A stretch of 64,000 nucleotides of DNA from Mycolicibacterium chitae (GCF_900637205.1 NZ_LR134355.1:3658001-3722000), one strand, 5' to 3'. Numbered from the stretch's first letter, positions 41,061 to 50,350 are shown. Numbers and translations are program-made. The notes: generated from the letters alone by a model not told the origin.

Positions 41061-42293
41061 ATGCCCGCTAGCTCCACCGGCGTTCCCGATCACCTGCGGG
41101 TCGACTTCGACGTCTTCGACCCAGCGCTGACCGCGCCGACCGATAGATTTCAGTCCGAGGTCGCGAAGTTGGCCGCGATCGGTCCGGTGGTCTATTCCAC
41201 CGCCCACGACGGACATTGGGTGGTGACGGGGTACGACGAGATCCAAGGGGGGATGCTCGACCCCGAGCGGTTTTCCGCCTGGCCCACCAACATCATGCCG
41301 CACGGCGACGAGAAGACCTTGCCGCTCGAACTGGACCCGCCCGAGCACACGGCCTATCGCCAAGCGCTGCAACCGATTTTCGGTCCCCGCCGGATGAAGA
41401 CGCTCGAAACCGTCATCCGCGACACGACCAACGAACTCATCGATGGCTTCGCCCACCGGGGCTCGGCGGAGTTCGTCGCGGAATTCGCCCACGAACTGCC
41501 GACCCGCATGTTCCTAGGTCTGATGGACCTGCCACTTCGGGACGCGCCGCTGTTCACCGAGGCCACCAACATCTTCATCCAGGGCAAACCCGAGTTGGGC
41601 AGAGAAGAATCGGGGAAGGCGATGGAGGAGGCTCTGCACCGGATGCTTGGCTACTTCGCCGGGGTTGTCGAAGAACGCAAGAATCGCCCCGAACCCGGCA
41701 CCGACATCACGAGTCACATCGTGCGCACCCCCGTGGAGATCCTGGGCGAGACCCGCAACTTCACCGATGCCGAGCTGTGCAACATGTTCTTCCTGCTCCT
41801 GCTCGGCGGTCTGCACACCGTGCAGGGTTCCCTGGCCTGGGCGCTGCAGCACCTGGCCAACAATCCCGGCCAGCGCCAGAAACTCATCGACAACCCCGAC
41901 CTGCTCCCGTCGGCCATCGAAGAGATCCTGCGCCTCGAGGGCGCTGTCTCCCCTGGACGTCGCGCCACGCGGGACACCACGTTGGGGGGCGTGCCGATCA
42001 AGGCCGACGACCAACTGCTGCTCGTCCTCGCCGGCGGCAACCGCGACCAGCGTCAGTACGAGAATTCGGACTCGATGGACATCGCGCGGATCCCCAACAG
42101 GCATCTGTCCTTCGGCGTCGGGGCCCATCGTTGCATCGGTTCGCATCTGGCCCGCCTCGAATTGAGCATTGCGCTGCAGGAGATCCACCGTCGGATTCCC
42201 GATTACCGGCTCGACCCGGACGATCCGCCGATCTGGCACCCCAGCCAGGTGCGCGGCGTCGTCAAGATGCCACTCCGGTTCACGCCGGCCTGA
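41061..42293 (+). CDS. Cytochrome P450, tandem copy 1 (atypical I-helix)
   Basis: A 410-residue bacterial class I P450. ExxR is 'EILR' at 288-291, and the haem loop is 'FGVGAHRCIGSHLARLE' with Cys358. The I-helix reads 'GGLHTVQG' (249-256): His252 occupies the place of the acidic residue that usually precedes the catalytic Thr (253). The ATG at 41061 is chosen because its ribosome-binding region (GAGAG) matches that of copy 2. It shares most of its sequence with copy 2 but differs near the meander ('DSMDIAR'). Its operator candidate is B2. Likely a terpenoid, alicyclic or steroid-like hydroxylase; substrate unknown. Confidence 0.9.
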   Translation: MPASSTGVPDHLRVDFDVFDPALTAPTDRFQSEVAKLAAIGPVVYSTAHDGHWVVTGYDEIQGGMLDPERFSAWPTNIMPHGDEKTLPLELDPPEHTAYRQALQPIFGPRRMKTLETVIRDTTNELIDGFAHRGSAEFVAEFAHELPTRMFLGLMDLPLRDAPLFTEATNIFIQGKPELGREESGKAMEEALHRMLGYFAGVVEERKNRPEPGTDITSHIVRTPVEILGETRNFTDAELCNMFFLLLLGGLHTVQGSLAWALQHLANNPGQRQKLIDNPDLLPSAIEEILRLEGAVSPGRRATRDTTLGGVPIKADDQLLLVLAGGNRDQRQYENSDSMDIARIPNRHLSFGVGAHRCIGSHLARLELSIALQEIHRRIPDYRLDPDDPPIWHPSQVRGVVKMPLRFTPA

Positions 42294-42323
42294 CAACATC
42301 GCAAAAACTACAGACACCCCATA

Positions 42324-42338
42324 TCTAATGGAATAAGG
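42324..42338. promoter_or_regulatory. Operator candidate C: TCTAA-N5-TAAGG
   Basis: TCTAA TGGAA TAAGG in an AT-rich gap, 77 bp before the second tandem P450, the same distance as site A from its gene. Confidence 0.55.
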
Positions 42339-42415
42339 TTATCGTAGGTGATACCCACCACACTCTGTTCGCTACCAATCGGCGTCCCGGTGATCGACGA
42401 CCACAGGATTGAGAG

Positions 42416-43651
42416 ATGACGGCTACTACCACTGACATTCCCGAACGGTTGCGGGTTGATTTCGACATCTTCGACCCCGCGTTGACCAGCCCCGCCGACC
42501 GATTCCAGGAGGAGATCGCCAAGCTCGCTGGGATCGGGCCCGTGGTCTACTCGAGCGCCTACGGCGGCCATTGGATCGTCACCGGCTACGAAGAGATTCA
42601 GCAGATCCTGCGCGATGCCGACCTCTTCTCGAGCTATCCCAACGACATCCGGCCCAACGACCAGGGCAAGATCGTGCCACTGGAATTGGACCCGCCCGAG
42701 CACACAGCTTTCCGCCAGGCGATGCAGCCGCTGTTCAGCCCCCGCCGGATGAAGGCCCTCGAGACAATCATCCGGGAAACGACCGGGGAACTGCTCGACG
42801 GGTTTGCCATGCGCGGATCCGCCGAGTTCGTTGCCGAATTCGCCCACGAATTACCGACGCGGATGTTCCTCGGTCTGATGGACCTGCCGCTGCGAGATGC
42901 CCCGCTGTTCACCGAGGCCAGCGACACCTTCCTGCAAGGAAAACCCGAACTCGGCGAGGAAGCTTCGCGCCAGGCCACCATCGACGCCATGATGCAGATG
43001 CATGGCTACTTCGCCGGTGTCGTCGAGGAACGCAGGAACCGGCCGGAGCCCGGCAGCGATGTCACGAGCCAGATCATCCACACACCGATCGAGCTCCAGG
43101 GCGAAAGGCGCCTTCTCACCGACGCCGAGTTGAGCAACATGTTCTTCCTGCTGCTGCTCGGTGGCCTACACACCGTGCAGGGCTCCCTGGCATGGGGCCT
43201 GCTGTACCTGGCCAACAATCCCGAACAACGACAGAAGCTCATCGACAACCCCGGTTTGGCCCCCGCCGCCGTGGAGGAGATTCTTCGCATCGAGGCGGCC
43301 GTCTCGATGGGCCGCAGCGCAAGGCGAGACACCGTCATCGCTGGTGTCCCGATCAAAGCGGGCGATCAACTCCTGCTGAGCCTGACCGCCGCCAACCGCG
43401 ACGCGCACGAATTCGACAACCCCACCCGCTTCGAGATCGAGCGTAAGCCCAACCGGCACCTGTCCTTCGGATCGGGACCGCATCGCTGCATCGGATCCCA
43501 CCTCGCGCGGATCGAGTTGGTCGTGGCAATGCAGGAGATCCACCGCCGCATCCCCGACTACCGACTTGACCCGAGCGATCCCCCGGTCTGGCATCCGGCC
43601 CAGACACGTGGCGTTGTGAAGATGCCGATCCTGTTCACGCCCGAGTCTTAA
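42416..43651 (+). CDS. Cytochrome P450, tandem copy 2 (atypical I-helix)
   Basis: A 411-residue paralogue of copy 1. The same 'LLLLGGLHTVQGSLAW' I-helix is kept with His252, so the substitution is inherited by both copies. The haem loop is 'FGSGPHRCIGSHLARIE'. Two P450s of one family with separate promoters suggest different substrates or steps on related intermediates. No ferredoxin is adjacent, but the 3Fe-4S ferredoxin at 62.6 kb could serve. Confidence 0.9.
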   Translation: MTATTTDIPERLRVDFDIFDPALTSPADRFQEEIAKLAGIGPVVYSSAYGGHWIVTGYEEIQQILRDADLFSSYPNDIRPNDQGKIVPLELDPPEHTAFRQAMQPLFSPRRMKALETIIRETTGELLDGFAMRGSAEFVAEFAHELPTRMFLGLMDLPLRDAPLFTEASDTFLQGKPELGEEASRQATIDAMMQMHGYFAGVVEERRNRPEPGSDVTSQIIHTPIELQGERRLLTDAELSNMFFLLLLGGLHTVQGSLAWGLLYLANNPEQRQKLIDNPGLAPAAVEEILRIEAAVSMGRSARRDTVIAGVPIKAGDQLLLSLTAANRDAHEFDNPTRFEIERKPNRHLSFGSGPHRCIGSHLARIELVVAMQEIHRRIPDYRLDPSDPPVWHPAQTRGVVKMPILFTPES

Positions 43652-43756
43652 CGGCAAATCGGACAACCAGTTTCACCGGCGCGGTCGATCATCCTGGATC
43701 GGCCCCGCGATGCTGGGCACGACAGTTTCTACTCGCCCGTCGCTGAGAGGACATGT

Positions 43757-44950
43757 ATGACGACCGCACCCCTGACCGCGAGCCGGCTGGCCGATCAGGT
43801 CGCCGACTTCTTGTCGGAACACCCTCCGCAAAGCACTGACCGGTTGGCGTTCTTGCGGGCGCGGTTCGACGCGGGGTTGGCCTGGGTTCATTACCCCGAG
43901 GGTCTGGGCGGGCTGGGGCTGGAGCCTGGGCTGCAGGCCGGTGTCGATCACGTGTTCGCGACCGCCGGCGCACCGGATAACGATCCGGTCGGCAACATCG
44001 TGGGGCTCGGGATGGCGGCGCCCACGTTGTTGCGGTTCGCGTCGGCCGAACAACAGCAGCGCTGGCTGCGGCCGCTGTGGACCTCCGAGGAGATCTGGTG
44101 CCAGCTGTTCAGCGAGCCGGGTGCCGGATCGGATCTGGCCAACGTCTCGACCCGGGCCACGCCCGATGGCGCGGGCTGGCGGATCAATGGCCAGAAGGTC
44201 TGGACCTCGATGGCGCACAACGCGACCTGGGCGATCCTGCTGGCCCGTACCGATCCGACCGTGCCGAAGCATCGCGGAATGACGTTCTTGGTGTGCGATA
44301 TGCGGGAAAGCGGCGTGGACGTGCGCGCGCTGCGGCAGATCACCGGCGAAAGCGAATTCAACGAGGTCTACCTCGACGACGTCTGGATCCCCGACGCGCA
44401 TCGGCTCGGCGAGGTCGGCCAGGGCTGGACGGTCGCGCAACACACCCTGATGAACGAGCGCATGGCCATCGGCGCCGGCACCGCCCCTCGCGAAGGCGGC
44501 GCGATCGGTAAGTTGGCCAACCTCTGGCGGACTCGACCACAGCTACGCACACCGATGCTGCATGACCACGTCCTCAGGCTGTGGGTGCAGGCCGAAGCGG
44601 CGCGGTTGACCTCAGAACGGCTGCGCCAACAACAAGCCGCCGGTCTGCCCGGTCCAGAGGGATCGGGCGCCAAGCTCACGTATGCCCGCCTCAATCAACA
44701 GATTTCGTCGCTGGAGCTGGATCTGATGGACGACGAGGCCCTGCGACACAGCGACTACACCCACCGCCGCCCAGTGATGAGCGAGCAGGACAACAGACCG
44801 CCAACCTGGCAGTATCTGCGAGCCAAGGGCAACTCGATCGAGGGCGGAACCTCCGAGATCATGCGCAACATCATCGCCGAACGGGTGCTCGGACTACCTG
44901 CGGAGCCCCGACTGGACCGCGACCTCGCCTGGAAGGACCTGCCCCGATGA
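43757..44950 (+). CDS. Acyl-CoA dehydrogenase, alpha-type subunit
   Basis: A 397-residue acyl-CoA dehydrogenase. 'LFSEPGAGSDLANVSTRA' (FAD/substrate loop), 'WTSMAHNATW' and 'SIEGGTSEIMRNIIAERVLG' are family motifs. Its stop overlaps the start of a second, shorter FadE-like gene (ATGA). Paired mycobacterial FadEs of this kind (as in steroid degradation) form alpha2beta2 heterotetramers with the active-site Glu on only one subunit. Confidence 0.9.
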   Translation: MTTAPLTASRLADQVADFLSEHPPQSTDRLAFLRARFDAGLAWVHYPEGLGGLGLEPGLQAGVDHVFATAGAPDNDPVGNIVGLGMAAPTLLRFASAEQQQRWLRPLWTSEEIWCQLFSEPGAGSDLANVSTRATPDGAGWRINGQKVWTSMAHNATWAILLARTDPTVPKHRGMTFLVCDMRESGVDVRALRQITGESEFNEVYLDDVWIPDAHRLGEVGQGWTVAQHTLMNERMAIGAGTAPREGGAIGKLANLWRTRPQLRTPMLHDHVLRLWVQAEAARLTSERLRQQQAAGLPGPEGSGAKLTYARLNQQISSLELDLMDDEALRHSDYTHRRPVMSEQDNRPPTWQYLRAKGNSIEGGTSEIMRNIIAERVLGLPAEPRLDRDLAWKDLPR

Positions 44951-46062
44951 GCGGGATCGCAACGCCGGACACCGGCGATCTGCTGTACTCCGATACCGAA
45001 GACGAACTCCGGGCGAGCGTGCGCGCACTGCTGACGAAATCCGCACCGTGGGACGCGGTGCTGGCCCGCACCGAATCCCCGGAGACGACCGACAGCGCCC
45101 TGTGGCGCGCACTGGTCCACGAGGTGGGGTGCACCGCGTTGTCGGTATCCGAACAGTTCGACGGGGGCGGCGCCAGTTGGCGGGAGGTGGCGGTGGTCGC
45201 CGAGGAGCTGGGCCGCGCAGTCGCCCCGGTGCCGTTCCTGGGGCATAGCCTGGCGATCGCGTTGCTGCAGGAACTGCAGCAGACCGAGCTGTTGGGACGG
45301 CTGGCGCGCGGCGAGCTGACTGCGACCGTCGCGATCCCGTTCGGTGCGCCCGCAGCCGTGCCGGGCGCCGAGATCGAAGTCACCGACGGTCGACTGTCCG
45401 GAACCATCCGGACGGTCGCCGACGCCCTGGTCGCGGATGTGCTTCTGGTCCCGGTCGCGGATGCGGTGTACGTGGTGGCCGCCCACGCCGACGGTCTGTC
45501 ACGCAACGCCATCGTGTCGCTGGACATGACCCGCCCGCTCGCCGATCTCGTTCTTGACGGAGTGGCCGCCACACCGGCGACCACCAACCGCGACGTCGCG
45601 GCGGCGCTGACGCGGACCCGGCAAATCGGGTCGGCGCTGCTGGCCTCGGAGCAGCTCGGGGCCGCCGAGAAGTGCCTCGAAATGACCGTCGAATACCTGC
45701 TCGTTCGCCGCCAGTTCGCCCGGACCATCGGCTCCTACCAAGCACTGAAACACCGAGCGGCCGACGTCTGGGTGGCGATCACGCAGGCCAAGGCCGTCGC
45801 CCGATACGCCGCCGAATGCGCCGCGACCGATTCGGCCGACCTGCCGGTGGCGGCTGCGTTGGCGAAGGCACACTGCTCGGAGGTCGTGCAGCAGGCGGCC
45901 GAGGAATGCCTGCAATTGCACGGCGGGATCGGGTTCACCTGGGAACATCCCACCCATCTGTACCTCAAGCGTGCCAAGAGCAGTGCGCTCGCACTCGGCG
46001 GCCCGGCATACCATCGCGGGGTGTTGAGCACCCTCATCGACCTGGACGGAGCGGACCAGTGA
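44947..46062 (+). CDS. Acyl-CoA dehydrogenase, partner subunit
   Basis: A 371-residue divergent acyl-CoA dehydrogenase. It lacks the usual 'EPGAGSD' loop ('AVPGAEIEVTDGRLSGT' is there instead) but keeps the C-terminal 'RRQFARTIGSYQALKHRAADV' and 'CLQLHGGIGFTWEHPTHLYLKR' segments. The ATG overlaps the preceding gene and its stop overlaps the next (GTGA). It is best read as the partner of the subunit upstream, giving a heteromeric enzyme that acts on bulky acyl-CoA. Confidence 0.88.
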   Translation: MSGIATPDTGDLLYSDTEDELRASVRALLTKSAPWDAVLARTESPETTDSALWRALVHEVGCTALSVSEQFDGGGASWREVAVVAEELGRAVAPVPFLGHSLAIALLQELQQTELLGRLARGELTATVAIPFGAPAAVPGAEIEVTDGRLSGTIRTVADALVADVLLVPVADAVYVVAAHADGLSRNAIVSLDMTRPLADLVLDGVAATPATTNRDVAAALTRTRQIGSALLASEQLGAAEKCLEMTVEYLLVRRQFARTIGSYQALKHRAADVWVAITQAKAVARYAAECAATDSADLPVAAALAKAHCSEVVQQAAEECLQLHGGIGFTWEHPTHLYLKRAKSSALALGGPAYHRGVLSTLIDLDGADQ

Positions 46063-46814
46063 CCGACCTGACCGGCCTCAACGCCGTCGTCACCGGCGGC
46101 AACGCCGGCATCGGCCGCGCGATGGCCATCGGAATCGCCAAAGCCGGTGGCGCCGTGTCGATCTGGTCGCGCAACGCCGATCGCAATGCCGAGGTGGTCG
46201 ACGAGGTAACCACCCTGGGTGGCAGGGCCATCGCAATCCCGTGCGACATCACCGACGAGACCGCCGTCATCGACGCGATGGAGCGCACCGTCACCGAGCT
46301 AGGGCCGCTGGGGTGTTTCGTCGCCAATGCCGGGATCGTGGAGGCGTCTCCGATCGTCGACCTGACGCTAGAGTCGTGGCGGCGGGTCCTGGCCACGAAT
46401 CTCGACGGGGCGTTTCTGTGCACCCGGGAAGCCGCGCGACGGTTCGTCGCTCAGGACAGCGGCGGGTCGATCATCGTGCTGTCCTCGACCATCAGCCGTT
46501 ATGGCGGCGCGGATTTGGCGTCCTATGCCGCCAGTAAGACCGGCGTGCTCGGTCTCGCGCGAACCCTCGCGGTGGAACTCGCGCGTCACCGGGTGCGCTG
46601 CAACACGTTGATCCCGGGTTGGACCCGCACCAACATCAACGCCGACCGGCAGGCCGACGACAGGTTCATGGCGGCGACGATCGCGCGGACCCCGATGCGA
46701 CGGTGGGCCGACCCGGACGAATTCCACGAAGTGACAGCGTTTCTCGCGGATCCGAAGCTGACGTTCCACACGGGCAACGAGATCATCGTCGACGGCGGAT
46801 ACACGATCTACTGA
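46059..46814 (+). CDS. SDR family oxidoreductase (island SDR 2)
   Basis: A 251-residue classical SDR. 'TGGNAGIGRAMA' at residues 11-22 is the coenzyme loop, 'VANAGI' replaces NNAG, and 'YAASK' gives the catalytic pair. The GTG overlaps the acyl-CoA dehydrogenase stop (GTGA), so it is the third gene of that operon and likely the hydroxyacyl-CoA dehydrogenase of the same beta-oxidation round. Confidence 0.87.
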   Translation: MTDLTGLNAVVTGGNAGIGRAMAIGIAKAGGAVSIWSRNADRNAEVVDEVTTLGGRAIAIPCDITDETAVIDAMERTVTELGPLGCFVANAGIVEASPIVDLTLESWRRVLATNLDGAFLCTREAARRFVAQDSGGSIIVLSSTISRYGGADLASYAASKTGVLGLARTLAVELARHRVRCNTLIPGWTRTNINADRQADDRFMAATIARTPMRRWADPDEFHEVTAFLADPKLTFHTGNEIIVDGGYTIY

Positions 46815-46854
46815 CGCCGGGAGGACCGGACACGAAGTCCGTCCCGGAGGCGTC
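46813..46854. terminator. Long hairpin between convergent SDR genes
   Basis: GACGCC...CGGAC pairs with GTCCG...GGCGTC around a 5 nt loop, with an internal bulge. No T-run. Probably the shared terminator of the two operons meeting here. Confidence 0.45.
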
Positions 46855-46876
46855 GGGGCCAGGCGGGAGCCGAGTC

Positions 46877-47647
46877 CTATTTGGCCAGGATCCCGCCGTC
46901 GATGATGAACTCCGAACCCGTGCAGAACGCCGACTCATCGGAGGCGAGGTACAGCACCAGATAGGAAACCTCGATCGGCTCGGCCAACCGCCGCAGCGGA
47001 ATGGTTTCCAGATAGGCCGCGAGTCGTTCCGGCCCGTAGGTGCCGACCGTTTCCCGCGCCATGCCGGTGAGCACCGGCCCGGGGTGCACCGAGTTCACCC
47101 GGATGTTGTCGGGTGCGTACTCGATCGCAGCCGCCTTCGTCATACCGCGCACTGCGAATTTTGCGGTGGTGTAGGCGACATTGGGGGCACCCTGCGCATG
47201 GGTGATGCCGGCCATCGAAGAAATGTTCACGATCGATCCACCGCCGGCCTCGAGCATTCCCGGTAGGACCGCCTGCATGCCGTAGAACGCGCCGTGCTGG
47301 TCCACCTCCACCATCCGCAGATACTCGTCGACGGCCAGTTCGTGGGTCCGCACTCGTGTCCCCGGCACCGCAGCGTTGTTCACCAGCACGTCGATCGGAC
47401 CGAACCGTTCGACGCCGCGGGTCACCACCGCTTCCCAGGACTCCTGATCAGATACATCGTGGCGCACGAAGAGTGCGTTCTCGCCGATCTCCTCTGCGAT
47501 CGGTGCGCCGTCCTTCTCGTTGATGTCGGTCATGATGACCTTGGCGCCCTCCCGCGCGAGCAACTGGGCATGGGTGACACCCATCCCGCTCGCGGCACCA
47601 GTGACGAGCACAACCTTGCCGTTCACCCGGCCGGATGCAGAATTCAT
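46877..47647 (-). CDS. SDR family oxidoreductase (island SDR 3)
   Basis: A 256-residue classical SDR resembling 3-alpha/20-beta-hydroxysteroid dehydrogenase-type enzymes. 'TGAASGMGVTHA' is the coenzyme loop, 'NNAAV' follows, and 'YTTAK' holds Tyr and Lys. An Asp at the end of the second beta strand ('MTDIN') favours NAD. It is last in the operon Rieske - GNAT - MaoC - SDR. Confidence 0.88.
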   Translation of the reverse strand: MNSASGRVNGKVVLVTGAASGMGVTHAQLLAREGAKVIMTDINEKDGAPIAEEIGENALFVRHDVSDQESWEAVVTRGVERFGPIDVLVNNAAVPGTRVRTHELAVDEYLRMVEVDQHGAFYGMQAVLPGMLEAGGGSIVNISSMAGITHAQGAPNVAYTTAKFAVRGMTKAAAIEYAPDNIRVNSVHPGPVLTGMARETVGTYGPERLAAYLETIPLRRLAEPIEVSYLVLYLASDESAFCTGSEFIIDGGILAK

Positions 47648-47677
47648 CAGCGCGCTTTCCTTCGTGTCGGTGGACGA

Positions 47678-48166
47678 TCAGTCGGCGACGGGGTGGCGAC
47701 GCCGAACGACCTGCACGCCCACCATCGTCATCACAAGTTCGCCCCCGCTGTCGGCCATGTCGTACCGGCAGTGCACATCCGCCCGTCGCGCGCCCATCCT
47801 GATGTCGACGATCTGGACCGACCCGCTCAGCACCGCGCCGGGGCGGACCGGGCGCGGGAAATGCAGTCGTTCGATTCCCTTGCCCGCCACCAGCGCCAGC
47901 CGCGAGATGAAGTTCGGCGACGCGATACTGGAGAACAGGGACAGGGTGTGCATTCCGCTGGCGATCACATCACCGAACACCGGGTTGGTGACATCCAGGT
48001 GAATCGGTAGCGGGTCGAAACGCTTTGCAAACTCGATGATTTCGTCACGGGTCACTTCGACCGAACCCAGGTCCATCCAGTCCCCGGCGACCAGATCCTC
48101 GGCATGGAGGATCTGGTCGGGTGGCAGCGATGCCAGATCGCGTTCCGCCGACTGCGGCAGGCTCAT
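47678..48166 (-). CDS. MaoC family (R)-hydratase-like protein
   Basis: A 162-residue hot-dog-fold protein. 'FAKRFDPLPIHLD' (residues about 46-58) keeps the Asp and His of the hydratase motif, and 'GDVIASGMHT' follows. It would hydrate an enoyl-CoA in the island pathway. A strong ribosome-binding site (GAGGAGAG) precedes the ATG. Confidence 0.88.
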   Translation of the reverse strand: MSLPQSAERDLASLPPDQILHAEDLVAGDWMDLGSVEVTRDEIIEFAKRFDPLPIHLDVTNPVFGDVIASGMHTLSLFSSIASPNFISRLALVAGKGIERLHFPRPVRPGAVLSGSVQIVDIRMGARRADVHCRYDMADSGGELVMTMVGVQVVRRRHPVAD

Positions 48167-48187
48167 CTCTCTCCTCGAGAAATCCGG

Positions 48188-49138
48188 TTAGTCAACCTCT
48201 GCCGGGAGCGGGAGCGATCGGGTGTCGCCGGTGGCACCGACGGCGTACTGCACATCGGTGCGATCATGCATGAAACCCAAGAGCCTCGCCTCGTGCACCA
48301 CCGGCCAGTCGGCCGAGTCGACCACCGTCGACGCCACCCTCAGGCCGGCATCGCGCAGCGGCTGCAGCGCCGTGATCAGCAGCGTCCGCAAGGCTTCCTG
48401 ATTGCCGGGGGGCACGACGGGCCCGTAGATCCGGCCGGCCGTTCCATACTCCGTTTGCTCGCCGGCCTGCGGTGCCACCCACACCGCCCCGGTGAGCTCG
48501 GCTCCGTCACCGGCCACGAAGAGCTCCGCCCCGGCCGGAATCGCCTCTCGTCCGCCGTGCTCCTGCCATAGCTGGTCCGCGGCGCTGCGCTCGGCGTCGG
48601 TAGCGGCCCGGCGGACCGCCGGTGCGTCTGGATCGATGGCCGGCAGATCCCGCACCGGCATCAACAGCCGCCACTCCAGGGCGATCGTCGAAATGCCGCA
48701 ATGGTGAAACCTCATCGAAACCCGGTGTGCCGCAGGGTGATTTCCGCGCGCCCACACACGCAGCGCAGTGACGCCGGTGCCCTGCCAACCGCCGTCTACA
48801 TTCAGCTCGAGCCCGATCTTCTCCAGCAGCAACGTCGTGATCCCGCGCGAGCGGAACTCGGGCCGTACCACGTAGGAGACCTCACCGATGCCTCCGGGGC
48901 GGGGTTGCACCCGTAGGTAGGCGGCGAGGACATGAGCCAGGGCGAGTTCCGTGTCGTCCAGTCGCGGGTCGGCACGCAACCAGACCAGCAGGTGCGAGGT
49001 GCCCTCGCTCATCAGGTCGTCGAGGTGCAGCTGCGGAAAACCCGCCTCGTCGTCGTATGCCGCAGCCGAGCGGAGCAGGTGCTGCAGTTCCGGCTCATCG
49101 GCGGCCGTCAGCTCAGTTCGCCACTCGAAATCGATCAT
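48188..49138 (-). CDS. Double-GNAT protein, mycothiol synthase (MshD)-like
   Basis: A 316-residue protein with two GNAT-type domains; MshD of mycobacteria has almost the same length. The first domain keeps the acetyl-CoA loop 'VRPEFRSRGITTLLLEKIG' and begins like MshD ('FEWRTELTAADEPELQHLL'). The second looks degenerate: no R/Q-x2-G-x-G/A loop is evident. The ATG overlaps the Rieske stop (ATGA), placing it firmly in a catabolic operon. It may acetylate or sense a pathway intermediate instead of making mycothiol. Confidence 0.75.
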   Translation of the reverse strand: MIDFEWRTELTAADEPELQHLLRSAAAYDDEAGFPQLHLDDLMSEGTSHLLVWLRADPRLDDTELALAHVLAAYLRVQPRPGGIGEVSYVVRPEFRSRGITTLLLEKIGLELNVDGGWQGTGVTALRVWARGNHPAAHRVSMRFHHCGISTIALEWRLLMPVRDLPAIDPDAPAVRRAATDAERSAADQLWQEHGGREAIPAGAELFVAGDGAELTGAVWVAPQAGEQTEYGTAGRIYGPVVPPGNQEALRTLLITALQPLRDAGLRVASTVVDSADWPVVHEARLLGFMHDRTDVQYAVGATGDTRSLPLPAEVD

Positions 49139-50298
49139 GCCAGCAACTTGGCCAGTTCGCGGTGGAAGATCTGGTTGATCACCTCGTTGCGCCCCAGCAG
49201 CAGTGATCCGCTGTTGGTGCTCTCGACCGCAGACTGCGCGCCGCGCAGCAACGGGAAATCCTCCTCGTGCAGCACGGCCAACAGGATCTTCCAGTTCTTC
49301 TCCCAGTTGTGGTTCCACTTCTCCTCGCTGAGGCCGCTGTCCTCGAGCGTGGGCACCATGAGCCGCATCTCCATCCGGCACCGCCCCGGATCCTTCGGAT
49401 GCGGACGGAACGTCAACAGCTGGAAGTGGTCCGGCTGCCGCAGCAGCGTGCTGTTGGGTCCCAGGTAGTGCGATTCGGTGATGTTCTTCGACAGGTCGCG
49501 ATCGCCGGGGTCCTCCTCGAGCCACTTGTCGATCGTCTTGCGCGGCGCGATGAAACGTGCGTGCTGACCGAAGTCCTCGACCACCATCACATTGGTATGA
49601 ATGTGCTTGGCCGCGGTGTTGGGGTGCGCGTACTGGACGTGGTAGCCGTCGAGGAAGGCGTCCTGCATGATCTTCCAGTTGACCGGCTCGTCGAAGCCCT
49701 CAGCCCGGAACGTGATCAGCTTGTCGAGTTCGTAGCCCTCAAGGATGCCGTCCATTTCCGGTCCGAGCCACGAGGTGACGTCGATTTCCCCGCTCGCGTC
49801 GTCGACCACCCAGATGAAGCCGGCGCGTTCCTCACAGGGCAACTCGACCAGGCCCTGGACGGAGCGGTCGATATCACCGAAGGTGTTGTCCCGGGTGATC
49901 GTCCGCAGCGTTCCGTCGGTGTCGTAGGACCAGCGGTGGTAACCGCAGGAGAAGATGCGGCACCGGCCCTTCTCCTCCTTCTCGATGAGCGCGCCGCGGT
50001 GACGGCACATGTTGACTAGTGCCTTTACGCTGCCGTCGCTCTGCCGAACGATGATCACGTTGTTGTTCGGCAATCGCAGCGTGATGAAGTCGCCGGGCCT
50101 GGGCACCTCGCTGCCATGCGCGACGATCGAGGGCACCCGCCCGAACACCCGCTCGCGCTCGCGGGCGGCGATCTCGGGGTCGACGTAGCGCTTGGTGTCG
50201 AATGTCTGGACGTCCGCGAACTCGTCGGTCGTCTCGTTGCGCAGGTGCTCGAGCAACCTGCGAATCCGGTCCGCTCGCGGCGCGATTGACTGCGTCAT
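49135..50298 (-). CDS. Rieske non-haem iron oxygenase, alpha subunit
   Basis: A 387-residue ring-hydroxylating oxygenase alpha subunit. The Rieske motif is C98-x-H100-x17-C118-x2-H121, and the catalytic iron site is 'DGYHVQYAH' with the bridging Asp217, His220 and His225. No beta subunit, ferredoxin or reductase gene is adjacent, so it is either an alpha-only (homotrimeric) enzyme or borrows partners. The perfect copy of the island operator is 37 bp upstream. It leads the operon Rieske - MshD-like - MaoC - SDR. Confidence 0.92.
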   Translation of the reverse strand: MTQSIAPRADRIRRLLEHLRNETTDEFADVQTFDTKRYVDPEIAARERERVFGRVPSIVAHGSEVPRPGDFITLRLPNNNVIIVRQSDGSVKALVNMCRHRGALIEKEEKGRCRIFSCGYHRWSYDTDGTLRTITRDNTFGDIDRSVQGLVELPCEERAGFIWVVDDASGEIDVTSWLGPEMDGILEGYELDKLITFRAEGFDEPVNWKIMQDAFLDGYHVQYAHPNTAAKHIHTNVMVVEDFGQHARFIAPRKTIDKWLEEDPGDRDLSKNITESHYLGPNSTLLRQPDHFQLLTFRPHPKDPGRCRMEMRLMVPTLEDSGLSEEKWNHNWEKNWKILLAVLHEEDFPLLRGAQSAVESTNSGSLLLGRNEVINQIFHRELAKLLA

Positions 50299-50335
50299 CT
50301 AGACCTCCTGGTCTTCAAGGCTCATCTACCGTTAG

Positions 50336-50350
50336 CCTAAAGCCATTAGG
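50336..50350. promoter_or_regulatory. Operator candidate G: perfect CCTAA-N5-TTAGG
   Basis: CCTAA AGCCA TTAGG, a perfect interrupted palindrome; flanks TTAG and TAA extend it. It lies 37 bp before the Rieske ATG. The best copy of the island series. Confidence 0.65.
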
